Source: Narthecium ossifragum (Eukaryota > Streptophyta > Magnoliopsida > Dioscoreales > Nartheciaceae). From it: a DNA stretch of 64,000 nt. Under the pieces are notes generated by a model. The model was not told where the DNA came from. It did no database searches and was given only the letters and a program-made list of their open reading frames with translations. The stretch spans positions 4,159,281-4,223,280 of the forward strand of contig OY986974.1 of NCBI GenBank assembly GCA_963920575.1, written 5' to 3'. A program made the position numbers and the translations under genes. Positions 12,119-24,600 of this stretch are shown here, in pieces. The first letter of the stretch is position 1; each line of letters opens with the position of its first letter.

Positions 12119-14934
12119 TCAAGTGCTCGCCTGCAATTCACAGCTCCGCGGAATCAGAGCCTTTGTCACAATAAGTTTGTAATCTCCTACAACATTTGGT
12201 AGGGTCTACCAGAAAGATATAAGCAGTTTCTTCTGAACAATGCATCTAGCTTATTCTTTGAAAAGCAGAAACTAACCCGCCGCCTTTCTCTGGTAATTGA
12301 AGGCAACCATTTCTCTCCCCTGATCCTTTTCAGTTCTGCAACTCTTTCTTCCTCTCTCTTGGCAGCTGCCTTTGCTGCAGCATCTTTAGCTTCATACCTA
12401 GCCAGTGATTTCTGACATGCATCCCTAGCTTCAGCGAGTACGTAATCCGCATCTACAGCAACGGACCTAATTCGGCGTCTAAACTGCAGTCAAGGTTGCC
12501 GAAGATATTAAATACATCTTTGCCGAAGATATAAATAAGGCACTATCAGACATGCAAAATAATACTTAATTTAATACCTTCTTTGATTTTTCATCAATTT
12601 CTTCTCCTGGAAGAATTCTTGGTCGCTTATGTGGTCGCTGATATGTTTCTAGCAACATGTATCAACCTTAAATCGAGTGACTAACCAAAGATTAAAAATA
12701 ACAGGAAAAGAGATGTACAACATCAGAGAAAGCTACCAATTGGTTCAAGCGTCATTCCAGGAGGAGCATTCTTAAATAAACAGATGACACCTTCTGTTGG
12801 GCGAGAATCCTCAACAAAATGAGGAACAGGAGTTCTGACAAACTCAAGTCTCCTGCTCAGGAGATCATCTAGAGCCTTTTGTGCCTGCCAATAATCAAGC
12901 ATCAAAAACTAACTATGAACTGGTGAAGGCCAAAAATGAAATTGATATTAATTAATAACAATAAGAACAAAGTCATTCAGCCAACAACCTCAGGTCTTGT
13001 ACCATGCATCGAGAAATATAGTGCATCATTCACATAATAGCTTACATAACTGAGATCAAAGTTCCAACTTCCAAGAGCCAGAGATGAGGACTAAAAGCAT
13101 GCTCCTAAAAGAACAGCTGAAGCGATGACGTGGGATAAGTTTTTTCTTCCATAGTAGGAAGAAAAAGAGCATAGGTCTACCTACAACTTCCACGAGATTT
13201 TATATACAATCGATTTGGCATCAACACCGTTAAACAATATGCCAAAGCCACCCTATAAGAGCCCCATCAAGATTCAAGACACATTTCGCCACAGTTCCTA
13301 ACAATGATTTGTAGAAGACCACTGTCCAATGGCACAACTTGTCAGACTCAAGGGATAAGAGAAAAGACTATATCTCTTATTCCTGAACTGAGAAAATGAT
13401 TGTAAAGGATCATATATGACAGAAGGGTAATCCAAACACCAACCTTTCAAACACTTAATACATTGATTACTCCTAGTCTAGTAATAGGAATCTGGCAGAG
13501 AAAAAGAAGAAAAAAAATAAAGGCGCTAACAAAGAAATCTAGAGTGATAAGCATAAAGAAGTTATTCACTATTTTTTATGCTTCTAATAAATGTATAAAA
13601 AGCAATGCTATTCTTGTTGGGAAATCTGAGGGGTCCCGGCGATGCCGAAGATACGCCAGATAATACGGGGATGTCGCAGCGGAAGAGAAACAACCAAATC
13701 ACAAAATAAAAGGAAAAAGTGGAGACAAGGATTTACGTGGAAAAACCTACCAGTAACAACTGGAAGGAAAAAACCACGGGCAGCAGAGGAAATCTTCACT
13801 ATGAGAGAGAGATTACAAAGCCCAAACCCTAGCAGAGACAAAGAGATATCTAGGGTTGCCTACTCTCACACCTCTCACAATCCTCTCAATAACATCTCTA
13901 CCACAAAGAGAAACCCTAAAAGCTGAGCCGTCGGATCTGCCCGTCTAGAAGAGAAAGATCGATCCCACTCAAGGGAAGGATCGATCCGAGTATGCACGAG
14001 ATCGAGGGATTCCAGAATTCCCAAGTCGGATCGATCCTACTATGTAGGAGCAATCGATCCGTCCCTAAAAAAACTCAGCATCCCGAAGAAGGATCGATCT
14101 GCGGATCGATCCAACCTTGACCTTCGAAAATAGGTGCTCTCTGTCTCTTTGTTTTCCGAGTAGGATCGATCCCTCTTGGAGAGATGGATCGATCCGTCAA
14201 TAAATCTCAAAGAGCGATCGATCCCACATGACTGAAGGGATCGATCTGTCTCTTGCTACCGTCATCCTCATGGGAGGAAAAGTCAACAATTCTGTGCCTG
14301 AAAGAACTCGATGTGAACAAAGGCCTCTGATATTAAAAACCTAACCATACAATGATCAAAGAAGTGCTCTCAGATCCGTTTCAAATGCAATTAGACGGAA
14401 TATATGCTCTCAATCTAACTTCATTATATGGGAAAGCCACCTCTTCCCCCAAAAGATTTTGAGTAACAAAAAGTTTCAATAATGGTTTGTTTCCACCATT
14501 CGTTTGATTGCTTGTATGGCCGCCCAGCTTAAAGATTCAAAATTATGCATAACTTTTTTTTTTTTTTTGCAAAAAGGAGAAATATATTGAATAGGTCCGC
14601 TCTGGTTACTCGTTTCTACATCAAGTCATCAAAAAGTAGCTGCCTTTCCACGATTTTAAGCTAATCCTGGAAAAGAGATTAGGATCTATGAGGACACCTT
14701 AATCTGGTGAAGCTTGAGTCGAAGGGCTTCTGGCTTCTTCTCCCGATGGTGCTCGTGGAGGTCATCATCGCGAGTCGACTCGCCATCAAAGTGGATGCGT
14801 TTGGCAGCCGGCTTCTGAGCGGAAACCGCGAAAGGGTCGGCGCCGGCCACCGAATCGATATTGGCTCTCCAATCGGCATCACCGTCTTCTTCTCCGCTGC
14901 TGCAGCTGCCACTACTCGGAGCCTCGCCGCCCAT
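12119..14934 (-). CDS. Conserved plant protein of unknown function, five exons
   Basis: Five exons join in frame on the minus strand: 14934-14698, 12884-12737, 12648-12578, 12483-12277 and 12130-12119, giving about 224 residues. The start MGGEAPSSGSCSSGEEDGDA is followed by DADWRANIDSVAG, then an AQKALDDLL segment, CLFKNAPPGM, KRPRILPGEEIDEKSKK, a predicted long helix (DACQKSLARYEAKDAAAKAA, then EEERVAELKRI), and a basic end near KWLPSITRERRR. I recognise the acidic start, the LFKxAPPG motif and the KRPRILPG motif as conserved in a plant-specific protein family without an assigned function. It has no signal peptide or membrane span. The charged helical C-terminus hints at a nuclear or RNA/chromatin-associated role, which is inference only. 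The tiny last exon (AST then stop) is the least certain. The 1.8-kb first intron carries a solo LTR. Confidence 0.78.
13615..14288. mobile_element. Solo LTR (674 bp) with 5-bp target duplication
   Basis: The block begins TGTTGGGAAATC and ends GAAAAGTCAACA, with TGTTG/CAACA as matching ends, and is flanked on both sides by ATTCT (13610-13614 and 14289-14293). No internal retrotransposon region is present, so it is best read as a solo LTR left by recombination; a TRIM-like element is the alternative. Its downstream half has about ten copies of the palindromic core GATCGATC. It sits in intron 1 of the conserved unknown gene. Confidence 0.85.
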
Positions 14935-15694
14935 CCCTTGCCGCCGGCTTCCCCTTTGTTGTTGCTCTGTCTACGGAGGTCCGCTCTACCAATAAGACTG
15001 TTGGATTCGGATCCTGATGCTAGATTCAAACCCGATACGATCTAGTTCAAGAATCAGCTGTAGGAGTTTAAACACCACACAACAAACGTTATTTTTCTAC
15101 CACGACACGTGCCTTACATCCGACGCGGCGCGCTTTATCTTCAAGATACTATTGACCTTTCGCCCCTCCTCGCTGTTCCATTCCCCCTTCTTTTCTTGTT
15201 CGACTTTTCCCCCAAAATTGTGCAAGAAACCCTTGACTTAACTTCTCGCGACCCGTCTCCCGACGATTTCATCATCGGCGAATGTTCGATTTCTAGCTTT
15301 TTACTGCGCTTTATTGCTTTTGAAAATGGATAGGATTTTGATCTAGCGACGATCGCCGGTATAAGGTTTGATTGGTATGTCTTCTAGTTGATTATAGCGT
15401 GATTCTTGGATCGGTTTAGAGTTCTATTGACTTGTATATGACTGTAAGATGGCATATTTATTATAGAATAAACAGCGTTAACTCTTGAATCTCAATAATT
15501 TCTTGTTAGTTGATGTGATATTTTCTCAATGGGGCGATTGTTGATAGGATTTTTGGTTCCTTTTCGATAACAGGTGGCATTGTGATGCTTGTTTGACATC
15601 TTGGGCTTGTTGAGGAATTTGGCTGGGAAGAAGATAAAAGACTTGCTCGACTGCTAGGAGTACATCCATCGTTTGTGTGCTCTTGTAATTGCCT
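14935..15694. promoter_or_regulatory. Shared divergent promoter interval
   Basis: Only 760 bases separate the start codons of two genes that read away from each other, the conserved unknown gene (-) and the MSL channel (+). The interval must hold both promoters and 5' UTRs. An ACGT core with G-box similarity (CGACACGTGCC) lies near 15102-15112. No clear TATA box was assigned. Confidence 0.55.
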
Positions 15695-18600
15695 ATGGCT
15701 ATAGGAAGTTCTTTGCGATTGTCGCATGAGATGGGTGTGATAAAAATTCATGGCCAACATAACCGATTTCAGGTATGGAGATTAGCTCTTTTGATGTGAT
15801 AATTGGTACGGTTTTGAATTTTGATTGTTGCTTTGATTTTGCAGAGGATAGACATGAGGACTCGGGAGCATTTGTTGAGTGCCCACCTCTCTTCTTCTGC
15901 TTTGGTGGGATTATCTTTCAGCTGTTCATGAATTTGCTCAACTCATCATCCATTATTGTTATGATAGCTTGGTTTCATTCTATGCCTATGCTAGCTATCA
16001 ACTGTACCTTGCTTAGGTTTTAAGAGTATGGTATTATGCTGACTAGATCAATTGCTGAAAATTTTCCACTATGAGCGATCTGTTAAACAAACATAAGACA
16101 GGAAAGGCAATTTAGTGCTATAAACTACAAGGTAAAACATTATATTTCCAAGAATGTTGAACAAGTACGAGAGATCTTAGGCTTTGCATATATGGGGTTT
16201 TGCAATGTTGGGATGATTTTTAAGTCAAGCACTTGCACGGTGGAAGCCAACAAATTCTGTTATCTAACCTTTGAGCACCTCAAGCTTGATTTTTACATCA
16301 AAAACATGCCTAATATGCCATCTTTCATTGGGAATGAAGACCCATTCCTCTGATGAGGGAGTTAAGTTTGATAAAGGTACATGCAAGGATTCTATTACAT
16401 AGGTATCGTCCGCTGGACTCATCTCGAAGTAAAAGCTGAACCCCAAGGAATTTCAGACCTAACAGCCAATGTGCTACTGGAAGTAATCACTTAGAAATGA
16501 GCTATATACAATAGCTTTTTGGAGCTTTAGAGAGAGTCGACGCAGGTGGAATAGTGGAGAACAAGATATACAAGATACCTCGGAGAAGATGGCTGGAATC
16601 GACCAAAAAGGCCCTAGAAACTACCGAGGGGCACTCGGATCCACCAGCAACAAGAAGAGAAAACTCTTCACCAATATTTTATCAGACTCAAAAATCATTC
16701 TAACCCCTAGGTCATATGTTACTTTTTATGACCCTGACTAATAATACAAAGCAAAGTAGGAAACTTAACTGTAATGAATGATGTCTCTTTTCAAAAGGAA
16801 ATGAGAAATATAATAAGGATCTAACTAATTTAGGAAATAAGAGAGTAGCAACATAGGAAAGTCGAAGTTAAGAAGTGGGTTCAACTACTACGTTCTCGTC
16901 TTCGAGGTTATTTTACATTGAGTTGAAGATGAAGGGTGATCGATTCTCTTGATTTTGCTTCCTTTAACTTCCTCTTCTTGGAAAGACATGAGCTGGCCAT
17001 CACATCCTTCTTTGCTCTCCGTTGATGATGGTGTAAAAGCGCATTACTCACAAATTGGAGGTATATATCTCTTTTTGACGTGGTGTTAGATTTTCCTCCA
17101 TGTTTAACCCATGTCTCCCCTTGTTGTTATCTATTCTTCGATTGATCCTACGCTTTTGCAGCATTCTAAATTGAAATCTACTAGCTTCATCTAGTACCCA
17201 TTAGAAATATTCATAGTTTTAAAGAATAAATCTATTCTAGGAAAGCAATTGAGGAAATCTTTTCTAAATATTAAATTGTCAAATTGGAATATATGCTTTC
17301 TATTGAGAACCTTCATCATATGTATCACATGGTTATGATTGGAAGTGATCACGCCTTTCATCTTCACTTGGACCCCATCGTTGATTGGCTGGTGTTGATA
17401 AAATTTTTGAGCACCTTCCATCAAATGAGTTTCTTTGACCTTGATCATTAGAGGCGAATCCAATGATGCATTCTTCAATTGCGATCTCCTGCAATTGCTG
17501 CATTGACTGTAGGGGCCTTGTTTGGTGCGATGATTGATCATTGGTGCATTGCTCCCTATAGGCTTAAGTATTTTCGTCAAGAGACATCTAATTCGTCTCA
17601 TCTAATTGTTGCTAGATCAGCTATTTGTCGCTTATTCTCCTCAACTGCTGCCTTTAGGTTCTCAGATCTATGAGTTTCGTATGTTGGTCTGCTTCTTCCC
17701 TTTTTAATGATAGCCAACACATCAGCAGAAATCTACTAGGTGCCACTTAACACCGGTGGAAGGTAGTGGGGAATGAGCTATACCCGATAGCTCAGAGATG
17801 ATGACCGGAATCCAACTGCAAGGCCCTGGAATCTACCAAGAAATCTGGGAATCCAATAGCAGCAGGAAGAGGAAACTCTCCGCTAGTATAGCATCAAACT
17901 CAAAATCAATCAAGGCCATACATGGCCTTTTGTAACCGTAACCAATTAATCAACTTATGAAGCTTATGCCTACTACAAGGCCTACTCAAATAAGAAACTA
18001 AATATCTAAAGGAAAACTAATATTGTTTTGGGAATTAGAGAACTCCGACAAAGGAAAGTAGAGATTACTTGGAGTTGGGGTCCACATGTCCTACATCGGC
18101 GTGGAGGCTGCATTGCAGTTGTGGGTGGGAGGGGGGGGGGGGGGGGTAGGCAAGGAATACTTGAGGGCTGGGTGAAGGAGAAAATGGAGAGGGAGATCGT
18201 CTTTGGAGAGTTGATATAGTGAAAAGGTGGGACAATGCAAGGAAGCGGCTGATTGTCCTGCTACGGTTGAACTCTTGGTTTAGTAAGCATAGAGAATATG
18301 ATTCATATTTCAGCTTACATCTTCAACTTATTGTCACTGAGAAACTCTTTTATTCGTGGACCATCATTCTGACCACAGAGTTGGGATAAGAGTTGATGGT
18401 GATGGTCACAAAAGCCTTTAAGGCAGTTATTTCCCTTATTACTTTTATAGAAGGTTGTATGATCTTTGGACTTGTGAGCCTTTGACGTCAACATTCATTT
18501 TTTTGACTGCAGAGGCAAGATTCATGGAGCCTACATTTTTCAGACAGGATATATAGGCCAGCTTACCATGTTCCATATGGTTATCACACAATCATGTGTC

Positions 18601-21600
18601 AGTCAAGCCTTGGAGATGTGATTCCTATTCTGAAGAGGACCTCATTGGCTTTTACTAGGTATGGTAAGCTTTTGTCTCTGCATGATATGGATGGATTGAC
18701 TTGTCATGCGATCTAGATACTATATTTGTTCCATAAGCGCACCTTTTCCAAAAGCTCACCCCCCTTGACTCTATTATTCATTACAATCAATTCTTTTTTA
18801 GCATCTTGAAGTTGCATTCTGATACAGAACAGCGACAAAAACAGTACAGCTCTGATGGACCTTCGGTTATGTACCTAAGCATAGAAGGGCAATAGAAAGA
18901 AGTTTTCTCCTCCATCATTTTACATGTCTTTGTTAAATGGAAATGTCACTGAATATCTATCAGCAAGAAACCACTCTTAACCAGTTTGAGATGCTTATGA
19001 TATTAACTAGCTGGACAGAATGTTTTACTTGATAATGCTGGACTACCTTATAGCTTCTGCTTTCTGTTGTATGAAATGGATTTCAATGAAGTGAAATTCA
19101 ATGGCTAACACTTTGAAACGCATGTGCCTCCAGCCAATTTGATCTGGCAGTGGAATATATTGTTGCTTTCGGATGTTAGTTACATATCAGACTTCATACA
19201 TGGGTAGTGATAATTTCTAGTAGAGCATACCACATCACTTTTAGAACTTTCAGAGATGACTTCTCATGGCTTTTGTTTCTGAATCGGAAGTCGGGGTCCA
19301 AGTCCTTCATGTCTTTCTGTTTGATATTTTTGCTCCCTCTTTTATCTAGTTAACATGCATGCGTTTGTGGTAATAGGTCGTACACTACCCTGCGGGAAAG
19401 CCCTGTTGCACTCCAGTTTGTCCCAGCAGTTGGGATCATCTTGTTTGCCTTATTCGTCCTTGAGCCTCTCATGCGGCGGAGTAGGACCCTGCTTTTCTAT
19501 GTATGTTTTTGCCTCTCTTTGAAATATTGTTTTTCTTATTTATTTTTGTTTCATCTCCTGTCATGAGCATTTATGTATGCCTATTTCTGCAGAGGAATGA
19601 TAGTAACTGGGAAAAGAGTAGAACATATCATCTTTATACCTCCTACCTTCGACCACTGCTTCTTTGGACAGGGGCAACGCTCATTTGCAGGTACACAGAT
19701 CTTGTGAATCACCTTCTTTTTGAAACTGCTCTCAACATAGTGTCCCGTGTTACGATGCCACTTTGATGAACTATAGCTGAATATTCTGCAGCTCACTAGA
19801 GCCAGTTGTTCTACCTTCGGAAGCCAGACAAGTTGTTAAGCAACGCCTTCTGAACTTTGTAAGATCGTTATCTACTGTGCTGGCTGTTGCATATTGTCTA
19901 TCCAGGTTACTATGCTCTCTTCAGAGACTTTCACTCATGCACTTTCTTTTATATTTCTCGGAGTTTAATATTTTGTTACTCTGCTGTATGTTGGAATGTG
20001 TATTTCGTCCGGGAGTATTCTCGATTTTTATAATAGCAGCAATTTCGACATTGTCATTTTTTTTTTTTGCTTTTTAGCATTATGTGCACTTTCTCAAGTT
20101 TCACTGCGTGATAGTTGCGAATCACTTCCCCAACGTAGTTGTGAAGTTCTTGTGTTAGTTGCCAGATCTATTGGATGCCATTGTTTCAGCCATTTCCTTT
20201 TGAAGGAACTGGACGAACTGAACACTCACACGAGGATTGGTTTGAACATGGTTGTGGTCTTCTTTATCAGTTTTTAAAAGCAAGGTATCCGCTGATGTGT
20301 GTTCAGTTGCATATTGGTCCTCCCACTATACTGCTAATACATATGTGGTGCATCCAAGCTTTTTGGGTCGCCCAACTAGCACAATATTAACGGCATGTTT
20401 GGTTGGGCAAAAAGGTTGGGAATGGAATGGTCAATTCCTGGGTCAAATCCCATTCCATTGTTTGGTTGGCACTTAACGTCAGGAGTGGAACGCTTCATTC
20501 CTGACAACTTGGGAATAGCTCAATCCCATCTCATACCCCGGACTGGCTCATTCCGTTCCGGACGATCGGGAGATTAGAAAATATAATTACTAATCTACCC
20601 TTGATCGTGATCTCTCTCCCTGCGATCTCTCTCTTCCGTGCATTCTCTCTCCCTGTGAAACCCTATCTTCCGCGTCGAGGAAACCTATTGAGAAGCCCAC
20701 GTCTGTGTTGCTCTCGATCCTGAGCTATTGGAGATCATCGGCGGAGGTATGGTGTTTCCTCTTCCCCTCTTCCCCTCTTCTTCTTCTCCCTCCCCGTCCC
20801 TCTTCTCCTCCCCTGTTTCTCTAATCCGGCGTTCTCTCTCCCGACCTCTCTCCTCCTCCTGCTTTCCATCATTTGGAGCCGCCTTGATCTCTCGGAGCTT
20901 TTCCTCGCCTCATCGGCATGCGGCCATGGCGCAGTGGCAGCGTCGAAGTGCGTGTACGCGCCGGCAACGCACGCGAGGTTGTTCAAGTGCAGGCCGCACA
21001 GGGTAGACTCCCATGGCCACTCTGCGTCTCCCTCCAATCCCAAGCCTTCTGCCGTCTCCAACTCCGAGCTTTTGAGGGTAACGGCGGAGGTATGGTGTTT
21101 CCTCTTCTCCTCTTCCTCTCTTCTTCTTCTCCCTCCCTGTCCCTCTTCTCCTCCCCTGCTTCTCTACTCCGGTGTCCTCTCTCTCGACCTCTCTCCTCCT
21201 CTGGCTCCGACTTTCCATCATTTGGAGCCACCTTGATCTCCCGGAGCTTTTCCTCCGCCTCGTCGGCATGCGGCCATGGCGCAGGGGCAGCGTCGAAGTG
21301 CGTGTGCTCGCCGGCAACGCACGCGAGGTTGTTCAAGTGCAGGCCGCACAAGGTAGACTCCCATGGCCACTCCGCGCCTCCCTCCAATCCCCAGCCTTCC
21401 GCCGTCTTCGACTCTGAGCTTTTGAGGGTAACGGCGGAGGTATGGTGTTTCCTCTTCCCCTCTTCCGCTCTTCCCCTCTTCTTCTTCTCCCTCCCCGTCC
21501 CTCTTCTCCTCCCCTGTTTCTCTACTCTGGCGTCCTCTCCCCCGACCTATCTCCTCCTCCGGCTCCGGCTTTCCATCATTTGAGGCCAAACCAACCGACC

Positions 21601-24600
21601 CCTGTCTCTCTCCTCCTCCGGCTCCAGATTCTTGATCTCCCGGAGCTTTTCATCTTATCTTCCATAGTTGTATGTATAACTGAACAGAGTGAAACAATTT
21701 AGTTGCTCTTTAGTGATGGAAGAACATAGTGAAACAATTTTGCAGATACTAGTTGCTCTTTAGTTTTTTTTAGTATCCAAAATTCTGTACAACTTGTATG
21801 TATAACTGAAAAATTTCCATGATGAAAGGGGAATAGGATTGCAGATACTAGTTTGTTTGTTTTTTCCCTCTGTGTATGTACAACCTTATAAGGTACTCTT
21901 CCTTGGCTTCAATTGCTTAGAATCTCTTATCCTTGTCTACTTCCTGTGCATTTTCATCTCAGCAAATACAAGGATATGTGATGTTTCAATTTTTAATGTG
22001 TCAAGATTATGTAGCAATTAGCTCTTCACCCATCTTTTTCCTGTTTGTACTTCATTAAGTAAAGGTTTGTATTACATGAATTAATTGGGCCCCTGCTATG
22101 AATATGGAGCTTATAAGTAAAGGTTTGTATTACATGAATTATCTTTCTTCTCCTTTTAAGCTGATCACCCATGTTCTTCTTTGCCACTCTCTCTTGGGTT
22201 CTATTATAATGGGCAATTATGGCCAACTATACGATCCAAATAAGATGGTCATGTTAGCCACACTGTTTTAAATGAATCTTTGTCTTTTCCTTCGTTTCTA
22301 GTAGATAGACCAGCGAGAAACCGAAGAGGTGGAAATATGCCATCTTAAACTGCTTCTTTCCTTCCTCATCTTAAACTTGCATGTGATCAGTTAAATATCA
22401 AGGCTATTTTAGTCATTTTTACTTTATTCCTATTCCATTCCCAGGCTTCTGTTTGTATGCCAAACACGGTAATGCTTCATTCCTATTCCCAATCATGATA
22501 TCACAAAATCACCTTGTAATAGCCCATTCCTAATCCCATTCCCATTCCATTCCCATTCCTAATCCCATTCCCATTCCCATTCCTAATCCTAATCCCATTA
22601 TGTCCCCTATTCCTTGTGCGAACCAAACATGACGTAAGGCTTGAGAGACCAGAAAAAGTTTGTATTAGGGAGAACCTCACTTTCTGAATAGACTTGTTCA
22701 AGCTCAAAAGTTGAGCAGAGGTGAGGAAATCAGTTTGCCAATCACTTGTATTACTCTGAAAAGCCAACCCATAAAAACTTGTTCTTTTGTTATTTTTTTG
22801 GTTATTCACGATAAAATGGGTTGCACTTTGGAGTACATGTTTCTTCATTCATTTAAATTCATGAGCATGTTTCTTCTTTACAGTCCATGAATAGAATTAA
22901 TGATCATGCACAAATAGTTAATGGTGAACTTATCCGACTAAATTGGCATCTGATCTCTCTTTATGCAGCTTCATTCAGCAGGTACAGAAATTTGTCATGG
23001 AGAAAAATGACGTACATGATACCAGAAATGTATGTTCCTTTTAGTAAATTGCTTTACGTGTTTGTCATAGGTATCTGAATCTATACAAGATATTGCTTTT
23101 TTACCACAATGCTTCTTGTTTAATCCTTCTTATAATGACTGGCATTGTACATGGATTCACTGATTTGTTTCTGCAAATTATCCATGACCTAAAAAGAAAG
23201 GAAAAGCCAACATCTTAGCTGTGCCATCTTTATACTCGAAACGATTTTTTCTTGTTATCTGATCCAAGCATATCTAGCAGTATTAGTAGAATTCTTTCAC
23301 TCCATGTTGGTGCTTATATTTTGCAAAGTAACTATTTTCTATTTATGGATAGGGATAAAGTTCTTGTCATTTACACCAAGTCCCTTTTGATAGATGGGTA
23401 ATGTTGGGCTGCTTAATGTTTATATCTGATGAAAATTATTGGGAGAACACTTATCCTCCCGTGAGAATTGGCAAGACCTACCTGCACTACCAATCAGCTC
23501 TCTCTTTCTCTCTCTTAGAAGATATTAGGAGTAAATTTTCTTCCAAGCATCTCTCTCACTAGAATAGTCATTAGCTCAGAATTATCAGAACAGCAGAATA
23601 GCAATTTTACATTAGCTGAGACTTATTAATATATCAAAGCAATTTTACATTAGTTGAGTTCTTGTGATTGAACTTACTGGTTAAACTTGGCAACCTACAG
23701 TTCTCTTGTTAAGACTCTTTCTGACTTATATGAGAGTTCCGATGATGTTTTTGTGGGGTGGAAGGGATCCAAAACACATTGAGATTCACCAAGGGCGCAT
23801 TTGGATGCAGGGTGGATGGGCGATATTAGCGGGATAGGGATAAAGTTCTTGTCATTTACGCCAAGTCCCTTTTGATAGATGGGTAATGTTGGGCTGCTTA
23901 ATGCTTATATCTGATGAAAATTATCGGGAGAACACTTATCCTCCTGTGAGAATTGGCAAGACCTACCTGCACTACCAATCAGCTCTCTCTTTCTCTCTCT
24001 TAGAAGATATTAGGAGTAAAATTTCTTCCAAGCATCTCTCTCACTATAATAGTCATTAGCTCAGAATTATTAGAACAGCAGAATAGCAATTTTACATTAG
24101 CTGAGACTTATTAATACATCAAAGCAACTTTACATTAGTTGAGTTCTTGTGATTGAACTTACTGGTTAAACTTGGCAACCTACAGTTCTCTTATTAAGAC
24201 TCTTTCTGACTTATATGAGAGTTCCAATGATGTTTTTGTGGGGTGGAAGGGATCCAAAACACATTGAGATTCACCAAGGGCGTATTTGGATGCAGGGTGG
24301 ATGGGCGGTATTAGCAGGATAGGGATAAAGTTCTTGTCATTTACACCCAAGTCCCTTTTGATAGATGGGTAATGTTGGGCTGCTTAATGCTTATATCTGA
24401 TGAAAATTATTTGGAGAACACTTATCCTCCCGTGAGAATTGGCAAGACCTACCTGCACTACCAATCAGCTCTCTCTTTCTCTCTTAGAAGATATTAGGAG
24501 TAAAATTTCTTCCAAGCATCTCTCACTAGAATAGTCATTAGCTCAGAATTATCAGAACAGCAGAATAGCAATTTTACATTAGCAGAGACTTATTAATACA

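Noticed and set aside
17191..17601. A 136-codon minus-strand frame between two repeat copies, possible gag
   Set aside because: No zinc knuckle, protease or other retroelement motif could be seen, so no coding call was made.
20918..21583. A 221-codon plus-strand frame and several antisense frames in the Harbinger-like element
   Set aside because: They run through tandem repeat units with pyrimidine-rich DNA and no recognised domain; treated as captured, non-functional sequence.
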